Below, one piece after another: positions 55,627 through 63,546 of a stretch of DNA of 64,000 nucleotides (the first letter of the stretch is position 1; each line of letters begins with the position of its first letter). The stretch comes from an uncultured Collinsella sp. (lineage in GTDB: Bacteria > Actinomycetota > Coriobacteriia > Coriobacteriales > Coriobacteriaceae). A model generated the notes under the pieces. That model was not told the DNA's origin. It made no database searches and was given only the letters and a program-made list of their open reading frames with translations. The translations under genes and the position numbers were made by a program. The DNA lies in NCBI GenBank assembly GCA_958443615.1, contig CAUCLI010000005.1:1-64000 (forward strand), written 5' to 3'.

Positions 55627-58368
55627 ATGACGGAGACTGACACCTCGGGCGTGAGGTTCATAAAGAAGCGCGACGGCCGCTGCGAGCGCTATGACGGGGC
55701 AAAGATCGTCGAGGCGATGCGGCGCGCCTTTGAGGACGTCGCTGACGAGCGGGCCGCTGCCCAGAGCCTGCTTGCGGGGCATGGGGCATCTGCATCGGCG
55801 GTGCCTGCCGATGAGCTCGAGGTCCTGCTCGACGGCATCGAACGTGCCATGGCTCGCGATGCCGTCGATTGCGTCGAAGGGGTTCAAGACCTGGTCGAGC
55901 GCGCGCTCATGGAACGAGGTCATTTCGAGGTGGCGAAAAGCTACATCCTCTACCGTCATGAGCGGGCTGAGAAGCGCGCGGTGCGCGTCGAGCTTGCGCG
56001 TGCCGTTGCGGGTCTGAGCGGGGAAAACGTATGGGAAGGGGGCCGTATGGCGGCCGGCGCGCCGTCCGTTGCGTACGACGGCGTCTCCGTCGCGTCGAAG
56101 GACGATCTTGCCGAGGACCTCGACTGCACCCTCGCACGCATCCAGCGAGACTTCGACGATCCGACCTACGACTTGGCCATGCTCTCCGCTCGATTCCGCG
56201 CCCTCACGGGCGCCGGTCAGGATGCCGATGCGCGCCTCGGCGCACTCATCCGAGCGGCCGTCGAGCTCACGAGTCAGGAGGCTCCCCGTTGGGAGATGAT
56301 CGCCGCGCGCCTCCTGGATCTTTCATTCATGCGCCGCCTCGCTGCCACGCGCCGTGAGCTCGGCATCGCGTCGTTCGGCGAGTTGGTGCGACATCTCACT
56401 GAGCGCGGCCTATACGGCGATTACATCCTCGCCTCCTATTCGGCGGCGGAGCTCGACGAGGCGGCGGCCTTCATGGTGCCCGAGCGCGATGAGCTGTTCG
56501 CATACTCCGGTCTCGACCTGCTTATCAATCGCTATGCGATCCACGCGCACGACCACACGCCCCTGGAGAGCCCGCAGGAGATGTTCCTCGGCATCGCGTT
56601 GCACCTCGCCATGAACGAGGATCCGGCGCAGCGCCTCTCATGGGTCAAGCGGTTCTACGACATGCTCAGCAAGCTCGAGGTGACCATGGCCACGCCCACG
56701 CTGAGCAACGCGCGCAAACCGGACCATCAGCTTTCGAGCTGCTTCATCGATACGGTGCCGGACAGCCTCGCGGGGATCTATCGCAGCATCGACAACTTTG
56801 CCCAGGTGAGCAAATACGGCGGTGGCATGGGCATGTACCTGGGCAAGGTCCGTGCGACCGGCGGGTCCATCCGTGGTTTCGAGGGAGTTGCGGGTGGTGT
56901 GATCCGCTGGATTCGCGTGATCAACGACACCGCCGTGGCGGTCGATCAGCTTGGCATGCGCCAGGGAGCCGTGGCGGTGTATCTGGATGCCTGGCACCGC
57001 GATCTGCCCGAGTTTCTCAACCTGCGCACGAACAACGGCGACGACCGCATGAAGGCGCACGACGTATTCCCGGCCGTGTGTTACCCGGACTTGTTCTGGC
57101 GCATGGCCGAGGAGAGCCTCGACCAGGACTGGCACCTTATGTGCCCGCACGACATCCTGCAGGTCAAGGGCTATGCGCTCGAGGATTTTTACGGCGATGA
57201 GTGGGAGCGCCGCTACCGCGATTGCGTGGCCGATCCCCGCATCTCCAAGCGCCGCATCCTCATCAAGGACCTGGTGCGCCTCATCCTCAAGAGTGCCGTG
57301 GAGACCGGCACCCCGTTCGCCTTCATGCGCGACGCCGTGAACCGCGCCAACCCCAATGGGCATGAGGGCGTGATCTACTGCTCGAACCTCTGCACCGAGA
57401 TCGCGCAGAACACAAGCGCGATCGAGGAGGTGACGCGCGAGGTTGTGACCGAGGATGGCGACACGGTCGTGGTGACCACCACGCGCCCGGGGGATTTTGT
57501 GGTGTGCAACCTCGCGAGCCTCTCGCTCGGCCGCCTTCCCGTCGAGGACGACGAAATCATGGGCCGCGTGATCGAGACCGCGGTGCGCGCGCTGGACAAC
57601 GTCATCGACCTGAATTTCTACGCGCTGCCCTATGCGCGCATCACCAACCACCGCTATCGCTCGATCGGCCTGGGCGTTTCGGGCTACCATCACATGCTCG
57701 CCCGCCGCGGGATCTCGTGGGAGAGCGAAGATCACCTGGCCTTTGCCGACGAGGTGTTCGAGCGCATCAACTACCATGCGATCCGCGCAAGCGTGCGTCT
57801 GGCAGAGGAGCGTGGGGCCTACGGGCTGTTCGAGGGCAGCGACTGGCACACGGGCGCGTACTTCGCCAAGCGCGGGTACTGTTCCCCGTTCGGCGATGCT
57901 GCAGGGGTGCGCGAGGGTGCGATGGGGTCCGAGCGTTGGCGTGAGCTGGCCGAGCGCGTGGCGCGCAACGGCGTGCGCAACTCCTATCTGCTGGCGATCG
58001 CGCCCACGAGCTCGACCTCGATTCTCTCGGGAACCACGCCGGGCATCGACCCGATCATGCGCAAGTTCTTTTTGGAGGAGAAGAAGGGCTCGATGCTGCC
58101 ACGCGTGGCGCCGGAGCTTTCGCCGCGTACGTATTGGTACTACAAGCCGGCGCACTACATCGAGCAGACATGGAGCGTGCGCGCCGCGGGCGTGCGCCAG
58201 CGCCATATCGATCAGGCGCAGTCGATGAACCTGTACATCACGAACGACTACACGTTGCGCCAGGTGCTCGACCTCTACCTCGAGGCATGGCGCCGCGGCA
58301 TGAAGACGATTTACTACGTGCGCGGCAAATCCTTGGAAGTGGAGGAGTGCGAGTCCTGCTCGGCATAA
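55627..58368 (+). CDS. nrdA: Ribonucleoside-diphosphate reductase large subunit
   Basis: The 913-aa catalytic subunit reduces NDPs. It has an N-terminal ATP-cone (about 8-115, IKKRDGRCERYDGAKIVEAMRRAF), implying dATP inhibition, then the redox cysteine in LSSCFIDT, the thiyl-radical cysteine in SNLCTE, its partner in VVCNLASL, and the C-terminal CESC tail pair that takes electrons from thioredoxin. GGGAGAGG precedes the ATG. It is divergent from nrdB, an unusual layout as class I subunit genes are commonly in one operon. Confidence 0.95.
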   Translation: MTETDTSGVRFIKKRDGRCERYDGAKIVEAMRRAFEDVADERAAAQSLLAGHGASASAVPADELEVLLDGIERAMARDAVDCVEGVQDLVERALMERGHFEVAKSYILYRHERAEKRAVRVELARAVAGLSGENVWEGGRMAAGAPSVAYDGVSVASKDDLAEDLDCTLARIQRDFDDPTYDLAMLSARFRALTGAGQDADARLGALIRAAVELTSQEAPRWEMIAARLLDLSFMRRLAATRRELGIASFGELVRHLTERGLYGDYILASYSAAELDEAAAFMVPERDELFAYSGLDLLINRYAIHAHDHTPLESPQEMFLGIALHLAMNEDPAQRLSWVKRFYDMLSKLEVTMATPTLSNARKPDHQLSSCFIDTVPDSLAGIYRSIDNFAQVSKYGGGMGMYLGKVRATGGSIRGFEGVAGGVIRWIRVINDTAVAVDQLGMRQGAVAVYLDAWHRDLPEFLNLRTNNGDDRMKAHDVFPAVCYPDLFWRMAEESLDQDWHLMCPHDILQVKGYALEDFYGDEWERRYRDCVADPRISKRRILIKDLVRLILKSAVETGTPFAFMRDAVNRANPNGHEGVIYCSNLCTEIAQNTSAIEEVTREVVTEDGDTVVVTTTRPGDFVVCNLASLSLGRLPVEDDEIMGRVIETAVRALDNVIDLNFYALPYARITNHRYRSIGLGVSGYHHMLARRGISWESEDHLAFADEVFERINYHAIRASVRLAEERGAYGLFEGSDWHTGAYFAKRGYCSPFGDAAGVREGAMGSERWRELAERVARNGVRNSYLLAIAPTSSTSILSGTTPGIDPIMRKFFLEEKKGSMLPRVAPELSPRTYWYYKPAHYIEQTWSVRAAGVRQRHIDQAQSMNLYITNDYTLRQVLDLYLEAWRRGMKTIYYVRGKSLEVEECESCSA

Positions 58369-58393
58369 AGCCTTCACGTATCACGGGAGTGCG

Positions 58394-58440
58394 ATGATCC
58401 CCGCGAGGCCATATCCGGCCCCGCGGGGATCATGTCTTTT
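58394..58440 (+). terminator. Terminator after nrdA
   Basis: ATGATCCCCGCG (58394-58405) pairs perfectly with CGCGGGGATCAT (58422-58433), followed by GTCTTTTG. Confidence 0.75.
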
Positions 58441-58717
58441 GATAGGGGGTTTATATGGAGTGGGGGCCGGATGCGTCACCCAGCGCGCCCCCGGGGTAGA
58501 TATCGAGTGTGTGATTGCCAAGTTCCCGCATGCGCGCCGTTCGGAAGTGGGTAACATTCGTCTGTAAAAAGACTCCTGTATGTACTATGTGCGTTTTCGA
58601 TATACCTGTTTTACAGGTGGGAAATATGGGCCCAGCGGCTATACTGTGCGGGATTGTCAGACAGGACTGTAGCCAAGAGTTGTGCCGAAGTCACGAGCAC
58701 GTCGAGAGGTGAGGGTT
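58441..58717 (+). other. Structured 277-bp leader of the orphan HTH gene
   Basis: No gene is credible here; a 65-codon open frame at 58515-58712 lacks a ribosome binding site and protein-like composition. CTGTAAAA (58562-58569) is inverted as TTTTACAG (58610-58617), and CCTGTTTTACAGG (58606-58618) is itself palindromic, so either an operator pair or an RNA stem is likely. TATACT (58640-58645) is a -10 candidate with no good -35. A gene with repetitive helix-turn-helix domains follows. Confidence 0.5.
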
Positions 58718-59188
58718 GTGGCGGAACAGAAGACGGGACGCGCGTACGACGCCAAGGTGCGCCGTCAGGCGGTAAAGGTGCTTTCCACGGGGGCGGGCCA
58801 CCGTGCCCTTGCGTCGAAGCTCGGAATCCCCGACGCCACGGCCCGCCAGTGGGCGCGCTCCTATGCCGCTGGCGGCAAGGTGGCCGTCATGAACGCGGGC
58901 GCCACGCACCGGGTGTACCCCTTCGAGCTCAAGCTCTCCGCGGTCAAGGACCGCTTGGAGAACGGCATGAGCGTGCGCGAGGTCATGATCAAGCACGGCA
59001 TTCCGAGTGAGTCGTCGGTCAAGACTTGGTGCCGCCAGTACCGCGCCCACGGTGAGGAGGCCCTGGTCAACAAGCCCCGCGGCGTCAAGCCCCGCCATGT
59101 GCGCGAGCAGTTGGAGCGCGAGCGCGCGGAGGCCGAGCGCGCAGCGCGCGAACAGAAACAGTCCGAGCGGGATCAGCCTGAATGCTAA
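58718..59188 (+). CDS. Orphan two-HTH protein, IS3 OrfA-like
   Basis: A 156-aa protein with two helix-turn-helix units: about 10-55 (AYDAKVRRQAVKVLSTGAGH, ASKLGIPDATARQWARSY) and about 66-115 (PFELKLSAVKDRLENGMSVR, IKHGIPSESSVKTWCRQY), then KPRGVKP and a charged coiled-coil-like tail. This is the layout of IS3-family OrfA or its domesticated relatives, but there is no OrfB, no DDE residues and no terminal inverted repeats nearby, so it is not a complete IS. GTG 58718 has GAGGTGAGGG upstream. It is either a remnant or a stand-alone regulator. Confidence 0.75.
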   Translation: MAEQKTGRAYDAKVRRQAVKVLSTGAGHRALASKLGIPDATARQWARSYAAGGKVAVMNAGATHRVYPFELKLSAVKDRLENGMSVREVMIKHGIPSESSVKTWCRQYRAHGEEALVNKPRGVKPRHVREQLERERAEAERAAREQKQSERDQPEC

Positions 59189-59318
59189 ATCCCGGAATCG
59201 AAAACCGTATCGGCAGCGAAAGGCCGTGTGATTGGATTTCGCCCCGTCGAATATCGGCGGGGCGAAAGACATTTCGGGCATTTCAATTCCATCGCAGAAT
59301 CCGGCCTCGGCCGGCGCG

Positions 59319-60368
59319 TTAATACCCCAGCGGGATGCTGAGCTGGTATCGCGCCTGCTCGAGGTCCAGGACCCACGCATCGCCTTCCAGCGTCAGGCTG
59401 AAGCCCAGAAACGATTCCGAGTCCGTCTCGGCGTTTTGGACTGCCTCGGTGAACATGCCTCCCACCCGGGCCCTCTCCTCTTCGGAGAGGGGGCGCATCG
59501 AGTGCCCTGCATCGACTCCGCGCTCGTCGAGGTAGTTGAAGATGGACCGACGCGCCGTCGAGACGATGTCGAATGTGTCGGGGCACCAAACGTAGAGATA
59601 GAGGCTCGCGGTTCCCTCATCGGGCCGCGTGTAGCACGAGGTGATCCGATAGCTGAAGTTGGAGAGCACCCAATCCGCGTAGGCGCTCGAATCGATGCCG
59701 AGGTCCTCGCATGTGCATCCAACGGAATCGAGCATGTTCTGCTCAAGGGTGTCGACAACGGCCGCCCGCTCGGGACTGGCTTGATCCATGATGGCTCGCA
59801 AGTAGGATTCGGACGCCTCGACGCAGGCGAGTTCGTCTTGGTCGAGGGCGGAGCGGTCGATCTCGGGGTCGATCTGGTCCTCGTCATATGACGGTTCGTC
59901 GACATCCTCATAGTGCGCCTCGGTATCGGTGGGGGAGTCGGAGATGATGTCCGAGATCACCCCGCCGATGATGTCGATGGCGAGCGGAAGAAGATTCACC
60001 AAGATGACGAAGATGAAAATGGCTCGAACGAAGCCGAAGGCGCGGGGGCGAGCCTGCTTGTCCTGAGGGGCCGCCTTGCGTGCGCGTCGCTCGACTGCCC
60101 GCTCCGCCCGCTCGCGGCGCTTGCGCTCACGCGCTTCGTCTGTTTTCGAGGGACGGTCCGTCTCAACGGCGCGGGAATCGGGCGCCTCATAGGAGTCGGG
60201 TGCCTTGGTGGGGCCGTCATAGGGTCCCTCATCGAACGCGCAGGGCTCGGCCTCGTCATCCTCTAAGGAGAAGAGTCCCTCAAACGAGCCGGGTTCATCC
60301 CAGGGGAGTGTCGGCTCGCCGGCTGTGAACGGGTCGACTTGCGCGTTGTGTCCTTTGCGTCGTGCCAT
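59319..60368 (-). CDS. Single-pass membrane protein, function unknown (349 aa)
   Basis: I do not recognise the family. Residues 1-80 are acidic and disordered, about 80-110 are Arg/Lys/Ala-rich and possibly coiled-coil, a membrane helix lies at about 114-138 (AFGFVRAIFIFVILVNLLPLAI), and the remaining 200 residues form an acidic outer domain with a few cysteines (GCTC, TSCY, WCPD). The topology suggests a cytoplasmic tail and an external domain. ATG 60368 has GGGAGG upstream; an earlier in-frame ATG at 60473 is implausible. It is divergent from the SPFH gene. Confidence 0.8.
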   Translation of the reverse strand: MARRKGHNAQVDPFTAGEPTLPWDEPGSFEGLFSLEDDEAEPCAFDEGPYDGPTKAPDSYEAPDSRAVETDRPSKTDEARERKRRERAERAVERRARKAAPQDKQARPRAFGFVRAIFIFVILVNLLPLAIDIIGGVISDIISDSPTDTEAHYEDVDEPSYDEDQIDPEIDRSALDQDELACVEASESYLRAIMDQASPERAAVVDTLEQNMLDSVGCTCEDLGIDSSAYADWVLSNFSYRITSCYTRPDEGTASLYLYVWCPDTFDIVSTARRSIFNYLDERGVDAGHSMRPLSEEERARVGGMFTEAVQNAETDSESFLGFSLTLEGDAWVLDLEQARYQLSIPLGY

Positions 60369-60560
60369 GGGGCCTCCCTGTTGTCGTGCGTTCGGCGCGG
60401 ACGAGGGGCGGGCGATGGCCCGCGGGCGATGGCCCGCGGGCGGGGCGCCTCGCAGACGGTGTCGTATCGGCACAGTATACCGTACCCCTGCGCTCGCGAT
60501 GGCCCCCGACCGTTCGCGGGAAACAGACGGTATCTCGCGGCGGGGTGAACGGCGAACGGG

Positions 60561-60566
60561 TATAAT
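60561..60566 (+). promoter_or_regulatory. Promoter -10 candidate for the SPFH gene
   Basis: A consensus TATAAT 34 bp before the ATG. No convincing -35 is 17 bp upstream, so only the -10 is reported. Confidence 0.5.
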
Positions 60567-60600
60567 GCATCCAATTCGAACCGCGTTCTAAGGACCGACC

Positions 60601-61584
60601 ATGTTCATCTTCGACCTCCTTGGTGGCCTTGTGGGCCTCGCCGTGATCTTCTTGATCGTCGGCGTGCTGACGGGCAACCTGTTTTTCGTCGTCAAGCAGC
60701 AGCATGCCGTGATCATCGAGCGTCTGGGCAAGTTCCATCGCATCGTGGGCGCCGGCTTCCATGTGAAGATCCCCTTCATCGACCGCAAGGCCGCCACGGT
60801 CTCCCTGCGCACCATGAAGAACGGCTTCGATATCGATGTGAAGACGCAGGACAACGTGACCATCGGCCTGGAGGTCTCGGCCCAGTACCACGTGAGCTAC
60901 GAGATGGGCACGCGGCCTTCCGAGTCCGGCGTGTACAAGAGCTACTACATGCTCCAGCAACCCGTGGCGCAGATGCGCGACTTCATCACCGACGCCCTGC
61001 GTTCGTCCATCCCCGTCTATACCCTCGACGAGGTCTTCGCCAAGAAGGACGACATCGCCAAGGACGTCAACGCCACGGTGTCCGAGCAGATGGACGCCTA
61101 CGGCTTCACCCTGGTGAGCACGCTCATCACCAAGATCGCGCTGCCCGCCGAGGTCGAGGACTCCATGAACCAGATCAACGCCGCGCAGCGCACCAAGGCC
61201 GCCGCGCAGGACCTCGCCGAGGCCGACCGCATCCGCCGCGTCACTGAGGCGCGCGCCGAGGCGGAGGCCATGGAGAAGGCCGGTGAGGGCATCGCCAACC
61301 AGCGCAAGGCCATCGCCATCGGCATCAAGGACTCGCTCGAGACCATCCAGGAGACGGGCGTGGGCAATGCCGAGGCCAACCAGCTGTTCATGTTCACCCA
61401 GTGGACCGAGATGATGAACGAGTTCGCCAAGAGCGGCCGTGCGAGCACCGTGGTGCTGCCGACCGACTTCACGCAGAGCGCCGGCATGTTCGAGCAGATG
61501 CTCGCCGCCAGTCAGGCGGTCGATGCCGCCCCGGTGCCCCAGGCTCCCCCGGTCCCGCCGGTGAACTCGCGCCTGGACGTGTAA
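60601..61584 (+). CDS. SPFH/Band 7 domain protein (stomatin/paraslipin-like)
   Basis: A 327-aa membrane-anchored SPFH protein. An N-terminal helix (about 5-33) is followed by the Band 7 domain (about 34-190, VKQQHAVIIERLGKFHRI, IPFIDRKAATVSLR), a coiled-coil with AEADRIRRVTEARAEAEAMEKAGEG, and a proline-rich C-terminus. Such proteins organise membrane microdomains and often partner with NfeD proteases or FtsH; no NfeD gene is adjacent here. ATG 60601 follows AAGGACCG. Confidence 0.9.
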   Translation: MFIFDLLGGLVGLAVIFLIVGVLTGNLFFVVKQQHAVIIERLGKFHRIVGAGFHVKIPFIDRKAATVSLRTMKNGFDIDVKTQDNVTIGLEVSAQYHVSYEMGTRPSESGVYKSYYMLQQPVAQMRDFITDALRSSIPVYTLDEVFAKKDDIAKDVNATVSEQMDAYGFTLVSTLITKIALPAEVEDSMNQINAAQRTKAAAQDLAEADRIRRVTEARAEAEAMEKAGEGIANQRKAIAIGIKDSLETIQETGVGNAEANQLFMFTQWTEMMNEFAKSGRASTVVLPTDFTQSAGMFEQMLAASQAVDAAPVPQAPPVPPVNSRLDV

Positions 61585-61613
61585 ACTGGGTATATAGCAA
61601 CCGAAATGCAACG

Positions 61614-61640
61614 AGGGGGCCGCGGGAAACGGCCCCTTCT
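61614..61640 (+). terminator. Terminator-like hairpin after the SPFH gene
   Basis: AGGGGGCCG pairs with CGGCCCCTT over a CGGGAAA loop, followed by CTCCT rather than T-rich sequence. It lies 21 bp before the next start, so it may only attenuate. Confidence 0.5.
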
Positions 61641-61660
61641 CCTGAAGAGAGGGAGAAGTG

Positions 61661-62080
61661 ATGAGCAGCTCTCGAAAGATGCTGAAGATCATTGCCATGG
61701 TGTCGGCCATCAGCGGCCTGGCCATGCTGACGTTCGGCCTGGCCGTGGCGGGCGCGGGCCTGTTCGGCGGCACCGCGATTTCGGGTACCGACGCCGCGCC
61801 CCTGTACATGGGCGTCTCCGGTGTGTCGGGCCTGTGCTTCGTGGTGATGGGCCTCATGGGCATGCGCGCCTCGAACGTGCCGTCCCGTAGCGGCACCGCG
61901 ATCGCCACCTCGTTCGGCAGCCTTGCGGTCACGGCCGTCGCGGTGCTGTTCTGGTCTTGGCAGGGCTTTGTAAAGATCGACGCAGCGAATGCGGTTTTGT
62001 TGGTGGTGGGTGCGCTCGAGGCCCTCGCCGTGCTGTTTTTCGCCCGCAAGGTCAAGCAGGAGCATGCCACCTGGCACTAA
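61661..62080 (+). CDS. Small four-helix membrane protein, function unknown (139 aa)
   Basis: No known family recognised. The 139-aa protein has four hydrophobic helices (about 8-32, 45-66, 77-98 and 108-126) and a basic C-terminal tail RKVKQEHATWH. ATG 61661 has GGGAG 6 nt upstream; GTG 61658 is just before it in frame. It is downstream of the SPFH gene and may be co-transcribed. The 129-bp element copy C lies 150 bp beyond its stop, in the same orientation. Confidence 0.75.
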   Translation: MSSSRKMLKIIAMVSAISGLAMLTFGLAVAGAGLFGGTAISGTDAAPLYMGVSGVSGLCFVVMGLMGMRASNVPSRSGTAIATSFGSLAVTAVAVLFWSWQGFVKIDAANAVLLVVGALEALAVLFFARKVKQEHATWH

Positions 62081-62230
62081 CGCCGTTCGCGCGCCGATTT
62101 GCGCCGTCCGATACCGAGCTGCGCCGCCCGTTTGTTTCGGCGTTCGTTTGCACCGGCCGGCGTCCGTCCGCGCCGATCGACATCCGTTCGCGCGCCTCGT
62201 CTCGCCGGTCTCGGAAATGCGCGGTTGAGG

Positions 62231-62360
62231 GTATGAACGATTTTTATGGCAGGAATTGGAGCTTATGAACGATTCGTTCATAAGCTCCTTTTTTGTACAT
62301 ATATTTACCTGCGGAAATGATGGGCCTCAAATAGGAGGGGAGGGGTCAATCGTTCATATC
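62231..62360 (+). repeat. 129-bp hairpin element, copy C
   Basis: GTATGAACGATTT opens it and CAATCGTTCATATC closes it. The stem is GGAGCTTATGAAC (62258-62270) with GTTCATAAGCTCC (62276-62288), then TTTTTTG. TACCTGCGGAAATGATG follows at 62306-62322. The element overlaps the last codons and stop of the acyltransferase on the other strand, so that protein's ...KDMND end is encoded by element sequence. Confidence 0.88.
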
Positions 62361-63428
62361 TTTCGTTTGCGCGTCGTTCGGGTCGGGTGCGATCGGGGCT
62401 TTCTGCGCGCGCATCCCCGTCCATTTGATCTTGAGCAGTCGCGCGAAGGGGCGCTCGAAGACGGGCGCGGCGCATGCGAGGACGATGATGGCCGTGAGCG
62501 CCACGACGGCGAGCGTGCCGGGCACGGCATCGACCATCCATGGGATGTCGTAAAGCGAGGTGTGGAAGGTGAGCCAGGCGCGGATCAGGCGGTGCAGTAC
62601 ATAGACCTGCAGCGTGCGGCGACCGAGGGTGGTGAGCGCGCAGCGGCGCTCAGGCGCCAGGCGGATCAGGGCGACAGAGAATATCCCGGCAACTCCGAGT
62701 GCCGTGAGTTTTTGGATCACCCCGAGGGCAAGTCCCCGCTCATAGGGGTTGTCGCCATAGACCATGGGGAAGAACCACTCGTGCGCGTCGGGATCGACCA
62801 TGCGCGCGGCGGCAATCGCGAGGGCGATCGCAACTGCGCACGGCGCGCCTCGCCAAGTGCGAACACGCAGGATATCCCGTGGGTCCAGATAATACCCGAG
62901 CGCGAAGCAGGGCAAAAAGGCGACGGTCCGGCTGATGGCGAGAAACCCGCTCGAGAGGTCGACCATACCCCACAGCAGCGACGCGGCGAGCGAGAGCGCC
63001 ATGCCGCGCCGCGCACCCAGGCGCGAGAGCGCCGGGGTCAGCGCGTACCAGCACGCCATCGATATCAGGTACCACGGCGCCGAGGTGAACGCGAGGATGC
63101 GCGCAGGAGTGAGTGCGGCGCCGTTGATGAGCGCGAGCGCCAGCTGAAAGGCGAAGCCGAGGGCGAGGAAGCTCAGGATGCGGTCGACGTTGAGCCGCCC
63201 GCCGCGGTATGCGCCCTTGGCGAACAGGCCGGACATGAACACGAACAACGGCATGTGAAACAGGTAGATGATGTCGAAGGCGGCGCTGAGCACGGGATTC
63301 GCGTTGTGCACGGGATGCGCCACATGGCCGAGGACCACCAGGATGATGAGGATGCCCTTGATGTTGTCGAACAGGGCGATTCTCTCGCCCCCGCGTTGCT
63401 CCACGCTCGACCCCCTTTCGTTGCGCAT
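62346..63428 (-). CDS. Acyltransferase family 3-like membrane protein
   Basis: A 360-aa multi-pass membrane protein of the acyltransferase_3/OafA type, which transfers acyl groups to sugars or envelope polymers. NIKGILIILVVLGHVAHP near the N-terminus carries the catalytic-type histidine, and LFHMPLFVFMSGLFAKGAYRG the second conserved block. About ten hydrophobic segments follow. The start is ATG 63428, though GTG 63404 has a better AAAGGGGG site. The C-terminal end overlaps repeat copy C. Acceptor unknown. Confidence 0.85.
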   Translation of the reverse strand: MRNERGSSVEQRGGERIALFDNIKGILIILVVLGHVAHPVHNANPVLSAAFDIIYLFHMPLFVFMSGLFAKGAYRGGRLNVDRILSFLALGFAFQLALALINGAALTPARILAFTSAPWYLISMACWYALTPALSRLGARRGMALSLAASLLWGMVDLSSGFLAISRTVAFLPCFALGYYLDPRDILRVRTWRGAPCAVAIALAIAAARMVDPDAHEWFFPMVYGDNPYERGLALGVIQKLTALGVAGIFSVALIRLAPERRCALTTLGRRTLQVYVLHRLIRAWLTFHTSLYDIPWMVDAVPGTLAVVALTAIIVLACAAPVFERPFARLLKIKWTGMRAQKAPIAPDPNDAQTKDMND

Positions 63429-63546
63429 GGAGTTCCCATGCTAGCAAGACGCAAGCGCTCACGCCGTTGCCGTAAGATATCTGCATATCTGACGTGAACG
63501 GGCGGGCTCGACGCGCGCGACCCGCCCTTGGGCGAGAGGGGCTTTC

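Noticed and set aside
58515..58712. A 65-codon open frame in the leader of the orphan HTH gene
   Set aside because: No ribosome binding site, covers palindromes, and its amino-acid sequence has no structure-like pattern.
58718..59188. A complete IS3-type insertion sequence
   Set aside because: No OrfB, no frameshift signal, no DDE residues and no terminal inverted repeats or target duplication around it.
63468..63490. A fourth TTTGCCGTA operator site near the acyltransferase
   Set aside because: Only the left half (TTGCCGTA) matches; the right half lacks TACGGCAA.
62256..63497. A 413-codon plus-strand open frame
   Set aside because: Antisense to the membrane acyltransferase, which has clear helices and the GHVAHP motif; the frame begins inside the repeat element.
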